From CAKSQF01 sp964582375 (GTDB lineage Bacteria; Bacillota; Clostridia; Oscillospirales; CAG-272): DNA of 61,390 bases. Of the stretch, positions 8,919 to 18,283 are shown one piece after another (position 1 is the stretch's first letter; the number at the start of each line of letters is the position of its first letter). The notes under the pieces were generated by a model. That model saw only the letters and a list, made by a program, of their open reading frames with translations. It searched no databases and was not told the origin of the DNA. The position numbers were made by a program, and so were the translations under genes. The stretch covers positions 1 through 61,390 of the forward strand of contig CAZORL010000008.1 in the NCBI GenBank assembly GCA_964582375.1, read 5' to 3'.

Positions 8919-9617
8919 ATGAATATCAAGATCATGACCTACAATATTCAGCACTGCAACGCCCATCTTCGCGGTGTTATCGACTATGATCTCATCGCGT
9001 CGGCAATAGCCAAGGAGAATGCCGATATCGTCGGGCTTAACGAGGTCTACGGTGACGGAGGCGGCGAGATATCGCAGGCAAAGATACTCGCGGACACCGT
9101 CGGCTATTCATATTTTTATTTTGCAAAAGCGATCGAGTTGAGGGACGGACGAGGCTACGGCAATGCTCTGCTCTCACGATATCCGATAAGTCGGGCACAA
9201 ACGATCGCCGTTCCCGACCCCGTTCCACATCGATACAGCGGATATTACGAAAGTCGCGTGCTCCTGAAGGCGGACATTGCCCTGCCCTCCGGAGACGATC
9301 TGACGCTCGGAGTCATTCACTTCGGACTGAACCCGGACGAGGCGGAAAGTGCGGTCGAAACAGTGCTGAAAGAACTGCCGCACGAACACGCCCTGCTGCT
9401 CGGCGATCTGAACCTCACCCCCGACAGTTGTATACTCGACCCCATCCGCACGCGAATGACAGACACAAAAACAACATCGCCGACCTTCCCGTCCGATGCG
9501 CCGAGGATAAAGATCGATCACATCTTCGTGACCCCCGATATAAAGATCATCTCCCACGACACGCCACCGACCATCGCCTCCGATCACCTCTCCCACACCG
9601 CAAACATCGAGGTCTGA
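8919..9617 (+). CDS. Endonuclease/exonuclease/phosphatase family protein
   Basis: A 232-residue EEP-fold metal-dependent hydrolase: MTYNIQHC at the start, GLNEVYGDGG with the metal-binding Glu near 41, a GDLNLTP loop and a final IKIDHIFVTPD...SDHLSHTA signature. There is no signal peptide, so it acts in the cytoplasm. The family spans nucleases, phosphodiesterases and sphingomyelinases; the substrate cannot be told from sequence. It is third in the mtaB-alr operon. Confidence 0.85.
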   Translation: MNIKIMTYNIQHCNAHLRGVIDYDLIASAIAKENADIVGLNEVYGDGGGEISQAKILADTVGYSYFYFAKAIELRDGRGYGNALLSRYPISRAQTIAVPDPVPHRYSGYYESRVLLKADIALPSGDDLTLGVIHFGLNPDEAESAVETVLKELPHEHALLLGDLNLTPDSCILDPIRTRMTDTKTTSPTFPSDAPRIKIDHIFVTPDIKIISHDTPPTIASDHLSHTANIEV

Positions 9618-9631
9618 ACCAAATATTTTTC

Positions 9632-9663
9632 AAAAGTTTCTGCTATTCATTGCAGAAACTTTT
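9632..9663. terminator. Bidirectional terminator overlapping a stop codon
   Basis: AAAAGTTTCTGC and its exact complement form a 12-bp stem with an 8-base loop. T-rich sequence lies on both outer sides. The stop codon of the convergent SGNH gene (9643-9645) is inside the hairpin. Confidence 0.8.
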
Positions 9664-10239
9664 CGCCACGAATTTCTCAAATATCGGTGTCAAAAGACGA
9701 TATCCCTGCTCATTTGGGTGTATGGGGTCTGCCATATATATGCCCCGCTCCGATTCGGCAAATGGAGGGTCATCCCAAAGATCGAGGAGCAAAACACCCT
9801 CTCGGGCGGCGATCGATCTCATAATATCGACCATCTTCTCGTAGGCGAGTGAGTCATATGGCGGATTTGTGTAAAAAGCGATCGAGCAATCAAAACGCTC
9901 TCTCACGGTGCGTATGACACGATAGATCGCACCAACTACCGTTTTTTCGTCATCGATATCCGCAAATGATCCGAGCGGAACACCCTTTGATGCGTCGTTG
10001 GTCGAAAGCTGACAGATGAAGAGATCGCACTTTTGATCGCCCCTGATCCTGTCGAGCCTTGCGATATAGCTACTGTCATCGATATTCGCAAGCGTCGTGC
10101 CCGAGAGTGCGTACTTTGTACAGATCGCATCTGTTTTTTCGGCAAGATATTCGACCATCGAAACGCCGCCGTTTGCGTGCCCGTATGTCACCGACGACCC
10201 GAGCCAAACGATATTTTTACCAAAAAGTTTTTTCTCCAT
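9643..10239 (-). CDS. SGNH/GDSL-type hydrolase
   Basis: A 198-residue serine esterase of the GDSL/SGNH superfamily. Block I is WLGSSVTYG with nucleophile Ser near 15, an Asn-bearing LSTND block lies in the middle, and DPIHPNEQGY near 172-181 supplies the Asp-His pair. There is no signal peptide, so it is probably cytoplasmic. The substrate (O-acetyl or acyl ester) is unknown. The ATG at 10239 has GAGGTG before it; the longer frame to 10296 would begin inside the promoter. Confidence 0.85.
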   Translation of the reverse strand: MEKKLFGKNIVWLGSSVTYGHANGGVSMVEYLAEKTDAICTKYALSGTTLANIDDSSYIARLDRIRGDQKCDLFICQLSTNDASKGVPLGSFADIDDEKTVVGAIYRVIRTVRERFDCSIAFYTNPPYDSLAYEKMVDIMRSIAAREGVLLLDLWDDPPFAESERGIYMADPIHPNEQGYRLLTPIFEKFVAKSFCNE

Positions 10240-10267
10240 AAGCACCTCAAGCTGCCTGTTTTTATAA

Positions 10268-10296
10268 ATTATAGCACCGATCTTCGACTTTGTCAA
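10268..10296 (-). promoter_or_regulatory. Promoter of the SGNH hydrolase gene
   Basis: Minus strand TTGACA (10291-10296), 17 bp, TATAAT (10268-10273) with TGC before the -10 box: a full-consensus promoter. Confidence 0.9.
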
Positions 10297-10347
10297 CCGA
10301 AATACGAAACTTTTTTAGTCTTATTTCAAGAAAAAGTCGCCAAACTC

Positions 10348-10376
10348 TTGAAAAAATTCCCGATCTGTGGTATACT
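10348..10376 (+). promoter_or_regulatory. Promoter of metG
   Basis: TTGAAA (10348-10353), 17 bp, TATACT (10371-10376), preceded by TGTGG (extended -10). Confidence 0.85.
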
Positions 10377-10421
10377 ATGTAGGAACGATACAAGCAGCAA
10401 CTGAAAGGAATGATCATATAA

Positions 10422-12029
10422 ATGAAAAAGCGTTATTTTATCGGCGGTGCATGGCCGTACGCAAACAACAGTCTGCATGTCGGGCATCTTGCCGCCCTTC
10501 TCCCGGGTGATGTTATCGCAAGATACGGCAGACTCCGCGGATACGATGTCATCTACGTTTCGGGCACAGACTCGCACGGAACTCCGATCACCGAAAGAGC
10601 AAAGCGTGAGGGCGTTACCCCGGCATCGATCGCCGAGCGTTACCACAGCGAATTTGTCCGAGATTTTGATGCGCTCGATTTTTCGTACGACAAATACACC
10701 GCAACCTTCACCGATTATCACAAAAACGGCGTTCGCGATATTTTCAGGCTCATTGAAAAGAACGGCTATCTTTACGAGACGACCGAGGAGCAAGACTATT
10801 GCGAAAAATGCGGCAAATTTGTATCCGACCGCGAGATCGAGGGCAAATGCCCCGTCTGCGGCAAGGTCACACGCGGCGATCAGTGCGAATTTTGCATGGC
10901 GTCATTTGATGCATCCGCACTCACCGACAAAAAATGCCGCACATGCGGTATGCCGACCTCTCGCAGAACGAACAAACATCTGATGTTCGCCCTCTCGAAA
11001 TTCCAAAAGCCGATCGAAGAATTTGTTGACAGCAAATCGAAGGATTGGCGTCTGAATGCGGTCAACGAAACAAGAAAATACCTCACGCAGGGTCTCCCCG
11101 ACAGAGCGGCGACACGCGACCTTGACTGGGGCGTTGAAGTTCCGGTCGAGGGTTACGATTCCAAGCGCATCTACGTTTGGTTCGAGGCGGTTCTTGGCTA
11201 CATGACCACCGGCAGATGGGTCGCAGAGCAGAGAGGCATCGACTTTGACGAATACATGAAGGACGACGGCAATCTCAACAACTATTACATCCACGGCAAG
11301 GACAACATCCCCTTCCACACTGTCATATTCCCCGCACTTTTGATGGCAATGGACAAGGGCTACTGTCTGCCGACGCACATAGTTTCATCCGAATATGTCA
11401 ATGTCAACGACGACAAAATGTCCAAATCGAAGGGCAACATGATCTCGGTCCACGAACTTGCGGAGAGCTATCCGTCCGATTGCGTGCGTTTTTACACGAT
11501 CCTGTTCAATCCCGAAAGACGCGATGTCAATTTCTCGATCTCTGACATGATCGCCACATACAACAAGTTCCTTGTCGGAGGGCTTGGCAACTTTGTCAAC
11601 CGAAACCTGTCGTTTATTAAGAAGAAATTCGGCGGCAAGATCGAGGCAGGCAAGGTCGATGCGGCAGTTTGCGAATATGTTGAGTCCTGCTACAAGACGA
11701 TCGGTGACAAGATCGAGGCAGGCGAGCTTAGATCTGCCGCCGAGGACATGGTCGGGCTGATCTCCTATGCGAACAAATACTACGACGAAGCAAAGCCTTG
11801 GGTGCTTGCAAAAGAAGAGGATCTTTCGGCATTCTGGGATGTCACCGCGACCTGCCTCTATCTGATGGCAAACATGGCAAACATTTTCGCGCCGATCATC
11901 CCCGACGGTGCGGATCGCCTTGCAAAGATGCTCCCGATGGGCGAGCTTTCGTATGAGCCGACAACACTCCCGGCGCAATTCGAACTTGGCGATATCAGCA
12001 TCCTCTATGCAAGAATCGATGACAAATAA
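10422..12029 (+). CDS. metG: Methionyl-tRNA synthetase
   Basis: Class I synthetase charging tRNA-Met, 535 residues. HVGH (19-22) is the HIGH motif and KMSKS is at 332-336. Between them lies a connective peptide with four CxxC knuckles (EKCGKF, CPVC, CEFC, CRTCG), the double zinc-binding form. The protein stops after the anticodon-binding helical domain and lacks the C-terminal EMAP/Trbp111-like domain of longer MetG proteins such as that of Bacillus. It is transcribed alone, with its own promoter and terminator. Confidence 0.97.
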   Translation: MKKRYFIGGAWPYANNSLHVGHLAALLPGDVIARYGRLRGYDVIYVSGTDSHGTPITERAKREGVTPASIAERYHSEFVRDFDALDFSYDKYTATFTDYHKNGVRDIFRLIEKNGYLYETTEEQDYCEKCGKFVSDREIEGKCPVCGKVTRGDQCEFCMASFDASALTDKKCRTCGMPTSRRTNKHLMFALSKFQKPIEEFVDSKSKDWRLNAVNETRKYLTQGLPDRAATRDLDWGVEVPVEGYDSKRIYVWFEAVLGYMTTGRWVAEQRGIDFDEYMKDDGNLNNYYIHGKDNIPFHTVIFPALLMAMDKGYCLPTHIVSSEYVNVNDDKMSKSKGNMISVHELAESYPSDCVRFYTILFNPERRDVNFSISDMIATYNKFLVGGLGNFVNRNLSFIKKKFGGKIEAGKVDAAVCEYVESCYKTIGDKIEAGELRSAAEDMVGLISYANKYYDEAKPWVLAKEEDLSAFWDVTATCLYLMANMANIFAPIIPDGADRLAKMLPMGELSYEPTTLPAQFELGDISILYARIDDK

Positions 12030-12041
12030 GAGTATATAGCA

Positions 12042-12077
12042 GAAAAGCTGTCTTGATGTATTTTGAGACAGCTTTTC
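12042..12077 (+). terminator. Terminator after metG
   Basis: GAAAAGCTGTCT and AGACAGCTTTTC form a 12-bp stem around a 12-base loop, a dozen bases after the stop. Confidence 0.8.
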
Positions 12078-12118
12078 CCTTTGCGGACACCTCTACCGAT
12101 GTATCTTTTCTCTCAATT

Positions 12119-12156
12119 AATTCTGCTTCAGATGTTTAATCATCTGAGGCAGAATT
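12119..12156. terminator. Second hairpin between metG and the XRE gene
   Basis: AATTCTGC-T-TCAGATG pairs with CATCTGA-G-GCAGAATT around a 6-base loop. The right arm resembles that of the hairpins at 4418 and 6238. It may end the XRE transcript on the minus strand. Confidence 0.6.
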
Positions 12157-12194
12157 TTGATTATGTTATAACATGTTGTCTGCAATTGCGGTAA

Positions 12195-12482
12195 TTACAC
12201 TTGAAGTTCGTGCAAAAATTGAGTAAGTGCGCGTCGCTGATCGTCGGTAAGCTTATTGATTGCCGAGTTCCGCGATTTGTTCTCACTCTCGTCAGCGAAA
12301 AAGTCATGCAAGGAAACACCGAGTGCCTCGCAGATCAGCGACAGATGCCCGACCTTTATATCCGCCGGTCCAAGCTCGACACGACGAAGATGTGTTTGCG
12401 AAACACCCGCCCACTCGGCGAGCTTATTCTGTGAGAATCCACGCTTTTCCCTGAGCTCCTTCATTCTTAAACCAAGGTTCAT
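12195..12482 (-). CDS. XRE-family HTH transcriptional regulator
   Basis: A 95-residue single-domain DNA-binding protein. The Cro/C1-type helix-turn-helix covers about residues 5-60 (MKELREKRGFSQNKLAE...VSQTHLRRVELG), followed by a short acidic/helical tail. There is no metabolite or peptidase domain, so it may be a simple repressor. The ribosome site is weak. Its target is unknown; it lies just downstream of the large ABC operon, in the same orientation. Confidence 0.85.
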   Translation of the reverse strand: MNLGLRMKELREKRGFSQNKLAEWAGVSQTHLRRVELGPADIKVGHLSLICEALGVSLHDFFADESENKSRNSAINKLTDDQRRALTQFLHELQV

Positions 12483-12500
12483 ATAATCTTTTTCGACTAT

Positions 12501-12529
12501 ATTTTACCATGTTTTTCTGCACATTGTAA
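12501..12529 (-). promoter_or_regulatory. Probable promoter of the XRE gene
   Basis: Minus strand TTACAA (12524-12529), 17 bp, TAAAAT (12501-12506) with TGG before it. The -35 box is weak. Confidence 0.5.
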
Positions 12530-12612
12530 GTTCTATACGAAACTTATGTCAAGCTTATAGGCAAAATACTCAAAAAATCAGACAATAAATTACAAGCAGA
12601 ACATTATTATCT

Positions 12613-12658
12613 ATAAAAAAAGATCACCCCCAAACACTTGACGGTGTCTGGGGGTGAT
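12613..12658 (-). terminator. Terminator of the 13-kb ABC/DUF5696 operon
   Basis: ATCACCCCCA and its complement form the base of a stem that continues with CACC/GGTG. On the minus strand it is followed by a run of T (12613-12620), giving a classic intrinsic terminator about 25 bases after the last permease gene. Confidence 0.9.
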
Positions 12659-12681
12659 GGTTCTTTTGCAAGAATGAGTGT

Positions 12682-13734
12682 TTAACCGGTAATACCCGAA
12701 CGCTCGATACCCTGGATAAGGTATCTCTGGCAGAAGAGGTAAATAATGATCAGAGGAGCTATAACAAGAAGTCCACCTGTGTTTCTGATCGCCGCCGTGA
12801 ACATCGATCCACCTGCATAGGTAGTATCAAGTGTCTTCGGGATATCGATAATATCAGGCATGAGCGTGATTCCGGATGTGCCCGGGATAAGGAGGCTCGT
12901 GTAGAAATTATCGGTCCACTGCCAGCTGAATGCGAACAGGAAGACTGTGATCATCATAGGTACGGACAGAGGAAGAATGATCTGAACGAAGGTTCTGAAC
13001 ACTCCCGAGCCGTCGATATAAGCGGATTCCTCAAGCTCATCGGGGACGCCTCTGAAGAACTGACGGAGCATGTAGATATACAGACCGTTTTTGAATGCAA
13101 GTCCGGTCATTGACAGGATAGCGAGCGGCCAGTATGTGCCCGTAAGTTTTACCGAATCACCTGTTATCAACTGAATGATACCGGTCGGATTTTTGAAATC
13201 GCCAAAGAACTTGATGATATCGAAGTATCTGAACTCGGTAAAGAGCGAAAGCGAGAGGATTCGGTGAGGTACGATCATGGTGAGCATTACGCAACCAAAG
13301 AGGAGGCCTGCTCCCTTGAAGCGATACTTACCAAAGCCGTAGCCGATGACGCAGCAGACAAATGTCTGAACGAATGCGCAGAGCAGAGAGAGCACTGTTG
13401 TGTTCAGCAATGCCTGGAAGTAATCGTTCTCGCGAATGATCTGCTTATAGGTGTTAAGTGTGGGATTTTTGGGGATCATCTTGACCGTTACATCGACGAA
13501 GTCCTCGGGGCTCATGAAGGAGGACGAGATCTTCGAGAAGAACGGGAAGAGGATAACATAGGAAATGCCGAGAAGGAGGACGAGTCGGAAAAGCTTGAAG
13601 GCCAACTGTCCGAGGAAGCTGAACGAGAGATACTTTATACGAAATCTTGTCCAGCGAGATGTCCGTTCAAATTCGACACGGATCTTATTCTTGGTTTCCT
13701 TTTTGATCTTAGGTTGTGTTTGCTGTGCGTTCAT
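12682..13734 (-). CDS. Carbohydrate ABC transporter permease (MalG-like), second pair
   Basis: A 350-residue inner-membrane permease of the CUT1 family. A Lys-rich cytoplasmic N-terminus is followed by about six membrane helices. The EAA loop that docks an ATPase reads EESAYIDGSGVFRTFVQIILPLSVP. The MalG-like order, including a final YLIQGIERSGITG-type C-terminus close to the usual Q...G-x-x-x-GAVKG ending, is clear. It is the last gene of the operon, 14 bases after its partner. Together they form a second channel that must borrow an ATPase encoded elsewhere. The substrate is unknown, probably an oligosaccharide. Confidence 0.88.
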   Translation of the reverse strand: MNAQQTQPKIKKETKNKIRVEFERTSRWTRFRIKYLSFSFLGQLAFKLFRLVLLLGISYVILFPFFSKISSSFMSPEDFVDVTVKMIPKNPTLNTYKQIIRENDYFQALLNTTVLSLLCAFVQTFVCCVIGYGFGKYRFKGAGLLFGCVMLTMIVPHRILSLSLFTEFRYFDIIKFFGDFKNPTGIIQLITGDSVKLTGTYWPLAILSMTGLAFKNGLYIYMLRQFFRGVPDELEESAYIDGSGVFRTFVQIILPLSVPMMITVFLFAFSWQWTDNFYTSLLIPGTSGITLMPDIIDIPKTLDTTYAGGSMFTAAIRNTGGLLVIAPLIIIYLFCQRYLIQGIERSGITG

Positions 13735-13748
13735 CTGTGTCTACCTCC

Positions 13749-14753
13749 TTAATCTCTTCTCTGATAGAAGATATACGCCGAAAGGACGCCCGAAACTATC
13801 GCTATTATCGCTATAACGATGATAAAGTAGATCCAACCCATCGCGGTCGCCTGAACACGTCCCTGCGAGCTGCCGTGATCATAGACATTCATTATAAGTG
13901 ACATCACGACATTATCGCTCGACGTGAACGAGTCAATGACCGTATAAATGGTATTTACGAGTATCATCGGGCTGATCATCGGGAATGTGATCTTCCAGAA
14001 TGTTTCCCAAGCGGTCGCACCATCGATCGAGCAAGACTCGTAGATCGCGGGGGATATCGACTGCAGACCGGCAAGGAATATCAGCATCTGTACGCCCGAG
14101 CGGTTAATGATGTTATAAACATCATTAACGAGCTGAACGACATAGCGGACAAGCTCGGTACCGACCTTCATTCCGTTGAAGAGGAATGCAACATCCGCCA
14201 TCGAAATGATATCGGTTGACGCCGATGTGGACTCGCCGTTTACCTGCATACCGCTCTGAGTTGACGACGAGGTCGAACTCATGTGGTCGCCGAGGATGTT
14301 GGACGCATCGATCTCCGCAATAAGACCTGTCGAAAGAATGACAGGGACGAAGAAGATCGCACGGAACGCTGCACGTCCGAACATCTTTTGGTTCAGAAGT
14401 ACTGCCATAAAGAGCGAGAATATTACGATCGCCGGAATGTCTATGACAAGCTGGCGAAGTCCCGTTGTGAGGGTCGTAACGAAGTTGGGGTCTTCAAAGA
14501 GTGCGTAACGGTAGTTTTCAAGTCCGACAAACTCTTTCAGAACACCGCCTCCGATCGAGAAGAAGCTTGACTGTATCGAGTTGAAGATGATCGGGAGATA
14601 GACAAGCACAAAACCGATGATGAAGGGTGCAACAAAGAACCAGCCGGCGCGCGCCTTCTTTTTATCAAGAGACACGACTTTGCGCTTTTTCTTTTGGGGT
14701 GCGGCTTTTGTGAGAGTCGCCTTTGCGTTATTCATAACTTTTTCACTATTCAT
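13749..14753 (-). CDS. Carbohydrate ABC transporter permease (MalF-like), second pair
   Basis: A 334-residue CUT1 permease with a basic N-terminus and about six helices. Its EAA loop, YESCSIDGATAWETFWKITFPMISP, contacts a shared ATPase. Odd feature: a Ser/Thr-rich insertion (about residues 155-185, STSSSTQSG...STSASTD) sits between helices where MalF relatives have a shorter extracytoplasmic loop. It could contact the giant binding protein or the DUF5696 protein; that is inference. A strong AGGAGG precedes the ATG. Confidence 0.87.
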   Translation of the reverse strand: MNSEKVMNNAKATLTKAAPQKKKRKVVSLDKKKARAGWFFVAPFIIGFVLVYLPIIFNSIQSSFFSIGGGVLKEFVGLENYRYALFEDPNFVTTLTTGLRQLVIDIPAIVIFSLFMAVLLNQKMFGRAAFRAIFFVPVILSTGLIAEIDASNILGDHMSSTSSSTQSGMQVNGESTSASTDIISMADVAFLFNGMKVGTELVRYVVQLVNDVYNIINRSGVQMLIFLAGLQSISPAIYESCSIDGATAWETFWKITFPMISPMILVNTIYTVIDSFTSSDNVVMSLIMNVYDHGSSQGRVQATAMGWIYFIIVIAIIAIVSGVLSAYIFYQRRD

Positions 14754-14770
14754 AACCTTTCACCCTCCTC

Positions 14771-17700
14771 TTAGTTTTTAGCGACAATTTCGCCGGTTGC
14801 GTTGATCTTTACAAATCCGTACGCGCCAACGTCATATGTTTTGCCGTCAAGCTTAACGGCTACAGGGAAATCGTTATAGTTGATAACGAAGATGACACCG
14901 TTTTCGTAACGTTCGTAAACGATCGAGTAATCGTCGATCTTTGTCTTTCTTGTCTTGGTGTTGTATTCCTCGAAGGTGATGTAATCTTCCTCAAATTCCT
15001 CAAGGTCGAATCCTTCGGGAGCAACGATCTTTCCATCAGCACCCGTGGCGTAATCATAGCCCTCGGGGAGGACGAGCGTACCCTCTCTGTACTGTTGCTT
15101 GATAGCCTTCATAAGGTCGCCGTTGTACATCTCAAGGTACTGCGCACGAACTATTGCAAGCTCTGCCTCATACTCGGGACGCTCCGCTTCGCTGAATGTG
15201 CGCTCACCCTCGATAAAGAGGTGATCGTCAATGCGAGTTGTCTGCAGATCGCAGAGAGCCTTATTGATCACATCATATGTTTTGATGAGATCCTCAAGCC
15301 ATATCTCAAAGTCAACTGAGTAATACTTTGTGAGATCGCGGTATGTCTTAAGCTCCTGAGTATTCTGATAAGAGAGTGTATAATAGGGCGATGCACCGTT
15401 CTCGATTATCTTCAGGATCTCATACTTCAGGTTACCTTCCATGTTTGTCGGGCCGCCCGAGATATTGATCGATCCGTGGAGAACAAGTCCCATGAAGGGA
15501 ATCGACTGGCTTGCACGGAGATAGCGTGAGCTGTCAAGCGGAGCATCAAGAATGTGGCTGACATACTTCCATGTATAAGCGTTGCCGCCGCTGACCATGA
15601 TGTTATTGTAAGCACTGTTCAGCGAGTTGAGAAGTTCAGCAGTGAACTGCTTATCATCCTCGCGGTTGTAAGGCTCATCCTCATCGAAGTCGGTGTTGAG
15701 GTCGGAACCGAGGGTAGATACCGAGAGTCCGTTCACGCCGAGCTCGTTCATCTTTTTGGAGAACTTGGCGAAGAGGTCACTGTATGCGCAGGGCGATACA
15801 GCACATGTGCCCATGTAGGAGAATGACTGATAAATTGCGTCATACTCGCGCTTATTTGCGTAGCGGTCATCGATCGTGCGGACGGTCTGCTTTCTGAGGC
15901 TGAATCCGTCGAAGAGTGCCGACGAGTTGACGTTTGCGAAATCAAACTCGGGGAATACGCCGTATCCCTTGTTCTCGGCATCCGACAAGAGCTCTTTATA
16001 GCCTTCAGCTCCGCCGAGAACCTTCTCGAATTTAACAAGCGAGGGTGCGTACTGATAGCCCGTACCGTTCTTGTTAAAGCCGGTGAGTTTGAAATTGATG
16101 TTCGAAATTCCCTTTTCGGCGAGTGTATTGTACATTGTCTGCACATCACCGAAGGTGGTAAGAGGAGTATCGACCATTACGGGGATGGTGAGGAAAGTAT
16201 CATCGGTTCTGATCATTCCGAAGCTCTCGATATAGAGCGGAATATCAGCTGCCGCATCATCGATCACCGAAAGGATACCCTTGTTATCAAGATAGTCACG
16301 ATAAGCCTTTGCCATGCCCATGTAGGTCGCGTCAAACTTGGAGTTTTCGGCGGATGAGAGCATGTAGTAGCTTATTCTGAGCTGACCGGTATACTTTCTT
16401 TCGGAAACGACCGTCCATTCGGCATCAGCACCGACCGATATGGAATCGGCAAGGTTATAGCTGTCCGAACTCTCGGGATAGAATGCCGCAAATGCCGAGT
16501 TATACTTATGTGTAACTCCGCCGCCGTGGTCGGAGATGATCTCACAGAGCGACTCGCCCTCATCGATGACGGCGAAGAAGCCCTTAGGCTCATACTCGTA
16601 CTCGTAGATCGGCTTTGTCTTGATCGCACGAGTTCCATCGGGGTTAAGACGGTAGTAGATGTAGCCCGAGGTGGTCTTTGCACGCTCGCACTCGACGGTC
16701 TCATCCTCTTTAAGGACAAATTTGACCGTATCGCCGTACTCGTCTTTGATCTCCTTGACCTCGTTTGCCTTAGCGACCCAGCTCTGAGTCAGGTATTCAC
16801 CTGTCAGAGGGTTGACCGCAGGATTTCCCGAGCTGTCAAGCGGAGGATCGACCTCGCGACCTACCTCGGTCGGGATACCGAAAGCATCTATTACGCCGAA
16901 GACGGGCATACGGATGATCTCCGATTTGCCGTTATAGGTGAGCGTATGGTAAGCAAAGTCGGGTCCGTAGACTCTGCCGCTTACCGTATAAGTTCTGCCG
17001 TCGGCTTTGATGTCTTCATTTCTGATCACGGCACCGCTGCCATCAGGGATGAATGTGTAACCGGGAACCTCAAGAGCAGTTGTTCCGAGATAGGGGAGAA
17101 CCTCGATCTTATTAAGGCGGTACTTATCTGCATCATAACGGATACTGTTCGCAGGGAGCGAAACCGAGAATCCATTATCGTTGAGGGTGTACTCGAGTGC
17201 AAGACGGAAGGTCGCATTGCCCGACTCGTCGCCGACATAACCGGTGAGTTCGATATCGTAGTCTCTTTCCTCGTAGCTGTAGTCGGGGGCGTACATCTTT
17301 GTGTAGGTCTCCATGGTATTCGACATACGCTCGGATGCGGTTACGTCGGATACGACAGCATATATAACGAGGTTATCAGACCTCTTATATTTGTTGGTGA
17401 TGACCTCTCCCAGATGGTTGGTATACTCGGTGATGTAAACTGTCTCACCGTTCTCATCAACCTCGGTACGATCATGCATCGGGGTGATGCCGAGTTTTGC
17501 GTAGGTAGACTTGACGCAGGTATAAGTGGTCTTAAACTCATCGATGGTCGCCTTCGGGAGCGTAGTATCGTTGACATCCTTACGTACATAGTAAGAGAGC
17601 GCAACACCCATATCACGCTTGCCGGTGATGTTCGAGATGATCATCTTTTCGAATCTCGAAGCCTCGATCCAATAGGGCATCAGCTTTTTTGACTGTGCTC

Positions 17701-18259
17701 GACCGAGAGTGTACTCGACGCGGATACCGTTTTTGATGTTCTTCACGGTGACCTGACCGTACATTGCGGCATCTTTGTAGCTGAACATCTCGACGTTCTG
17801 ACCGTTGTTGGCAAGATCCTTATAGGATACAACGACCTGCGAAAGCAGACGCTGTTTGACCGACTCGGTCTTATTTGTCGCAAGATCATAGGGGTTTGAG
17901 AGGAGGATCTGCCCCGTCACAATATTTTTGACAGCGATCTCGCCGGTGTACTCGTCGCAGTAGAAGACGTAGTCGCCCTTTGTGAGCTTTTCGGTCATAC
18001 CGCTGAGCTTTTCCTCTTCGGACTCATATTCCTTGGTGAGGTAAGCCTCGATCGCCTCTTCGATCGTGGGGTTGATGATTGCGTTGGGATCGTCGGGATC
18101 AACGACTTCGGTGGAATCTCCGCCGGTGGTGTCGCCGTCCTCCTCACCTTCCGCGAATGCGGTGATACCCGCAAGCGGAATTATCGTGCCGAGAACCATA
18201 AGAAGAACAAGAAGCATCGACAAAATTCCGGCATTTAAGCTGAATTTATTACTTTTCAT
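14771..18259 (-). CDS. DUF5696-like secreted protein, 1162 residues
   Basis: A very large exported protein: signal peptide (about 1-36, ending ITAFA-E), an acidic Asp/Glu/Thr stretch, then a long extracellular body with beta-rich N-terminal half and a C-terminal half that reads like a TIM barrel (DIPLYIESFG, NINFKLTGFN, GYGVFPEFDF, NGLSVSTLGSDLN, YNNIMVSGGNAY). No membrane anchor is visible at the C-terminus. Size, order of motifs and its place among sugar permeases match what I recall of DUF5696 proteins in Clostridia and Paenibacillus, whose function is not established. A glycan-hydrolase or glycan-binding role is inferred. The GGAAGGAG ribosome site is about 13 bases from the ATG. Confidence 0.75.
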   Translation of the reverse strand: MKSNKFSLNAGILSMLLVLLMVLGTIIPLAGITAFAEGEEDGDTTGGDSTEVVDPDDPNAIINPTIEEAIEAYLTKEYESEEEKLSGMTEKLTKGDYVFYCDEYTGEIAVKNIVTGQILLSNPYDLATNKTESVKQRLLSQVVVSYKDLANNGQNVEMFSYKDAAMYGQVTVKNIKNGIRVEYTLGRAQSKKLMPYWIEASRFEKMIISNITGKRDMGVALSYYVRKDVNDTTLPKATIDEFKTTYTCVKSTYAKLGITPMHDRTEVDENGETVYITEYTNHLGEVITNKYKRSDNLVIYAVVSDVTASERMSNTMETYTKMYAPDYSYEERDYDIELTGYVGDESGNATFRLALEYTLNDNGFSVSLPANSIRYDADKYRLNKIEVLPYLGTTALEVPGYTFIPDGSGAVIRNEDIKADGRTYTVSGRVYGPDFAYHTLTYNGKSEIIRMPVFGVIDAFGIPTEVGREVDPPLDSSGNPAVNPLTGEYLTQSWVAKANEVKEIKDEYGDTVKFVLKEDETVECERAKTTSGYIYYRLNPDGTRAIKTKPIYEYEYEPKGFFAVIDEGESLCEIISDHGGGVTHKYNSAFAAFYPESSDSYNLADSISVGADAEWTVVSERKYTGQLRISYYMLSSAENSKFDATYMGMAKAYRDYLDNKGILSVIDDAAADIPLYIESFGMIRTDDTFLTIPVMVDTPLTTFGDVQTMYNTLAEKGISNINFKLTGFNKNGTGYQYAPSLVKFEKVLGGAEGYKELLSDAENKGYGVFPEFDFANVNSSALFDGFSLRKQTVRTIDDRYANKREYDAIYQSFSYMGTCAVSPCAYSDLFAKFSKKMNELGVNGLSVSTLGSDLNTDFDEDEPYNREDDKQFTAELLNSLNSAYNNIMVSGGNAYTWKYVSHILDAPLDSSRYLRASQSIPFMGLVLHGSINISGGPTNMEGNLKYEILKIIENGASPYYTLSYQNTQELKTYRDLTKYYSVDFEIWLEDLIKTYDVINKALCDLQTTRIDDHLFIEGERTFSEAERPEYEAELAIVRAQYLEMYNGDLMKAIKQQYREGTLVLPEGYDYATGADGKIVAPEGFDLEEFEEDYITFEEYNTKTRKTKIDDYSIVYERYENGVIFVINYNDFPVAVKLDGKTYDVGAYGFVKINATGEIVAKN

Positions 18260-18283
18260 ATAAAGTTTCGTACTCCTTCCTAC

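Noticed and set aside
16508..17692. 394-residue open frame on the plus strand
   Set aside because: Antisense shadow of the DUF5696 gene, without start signals or recognisable motifs.
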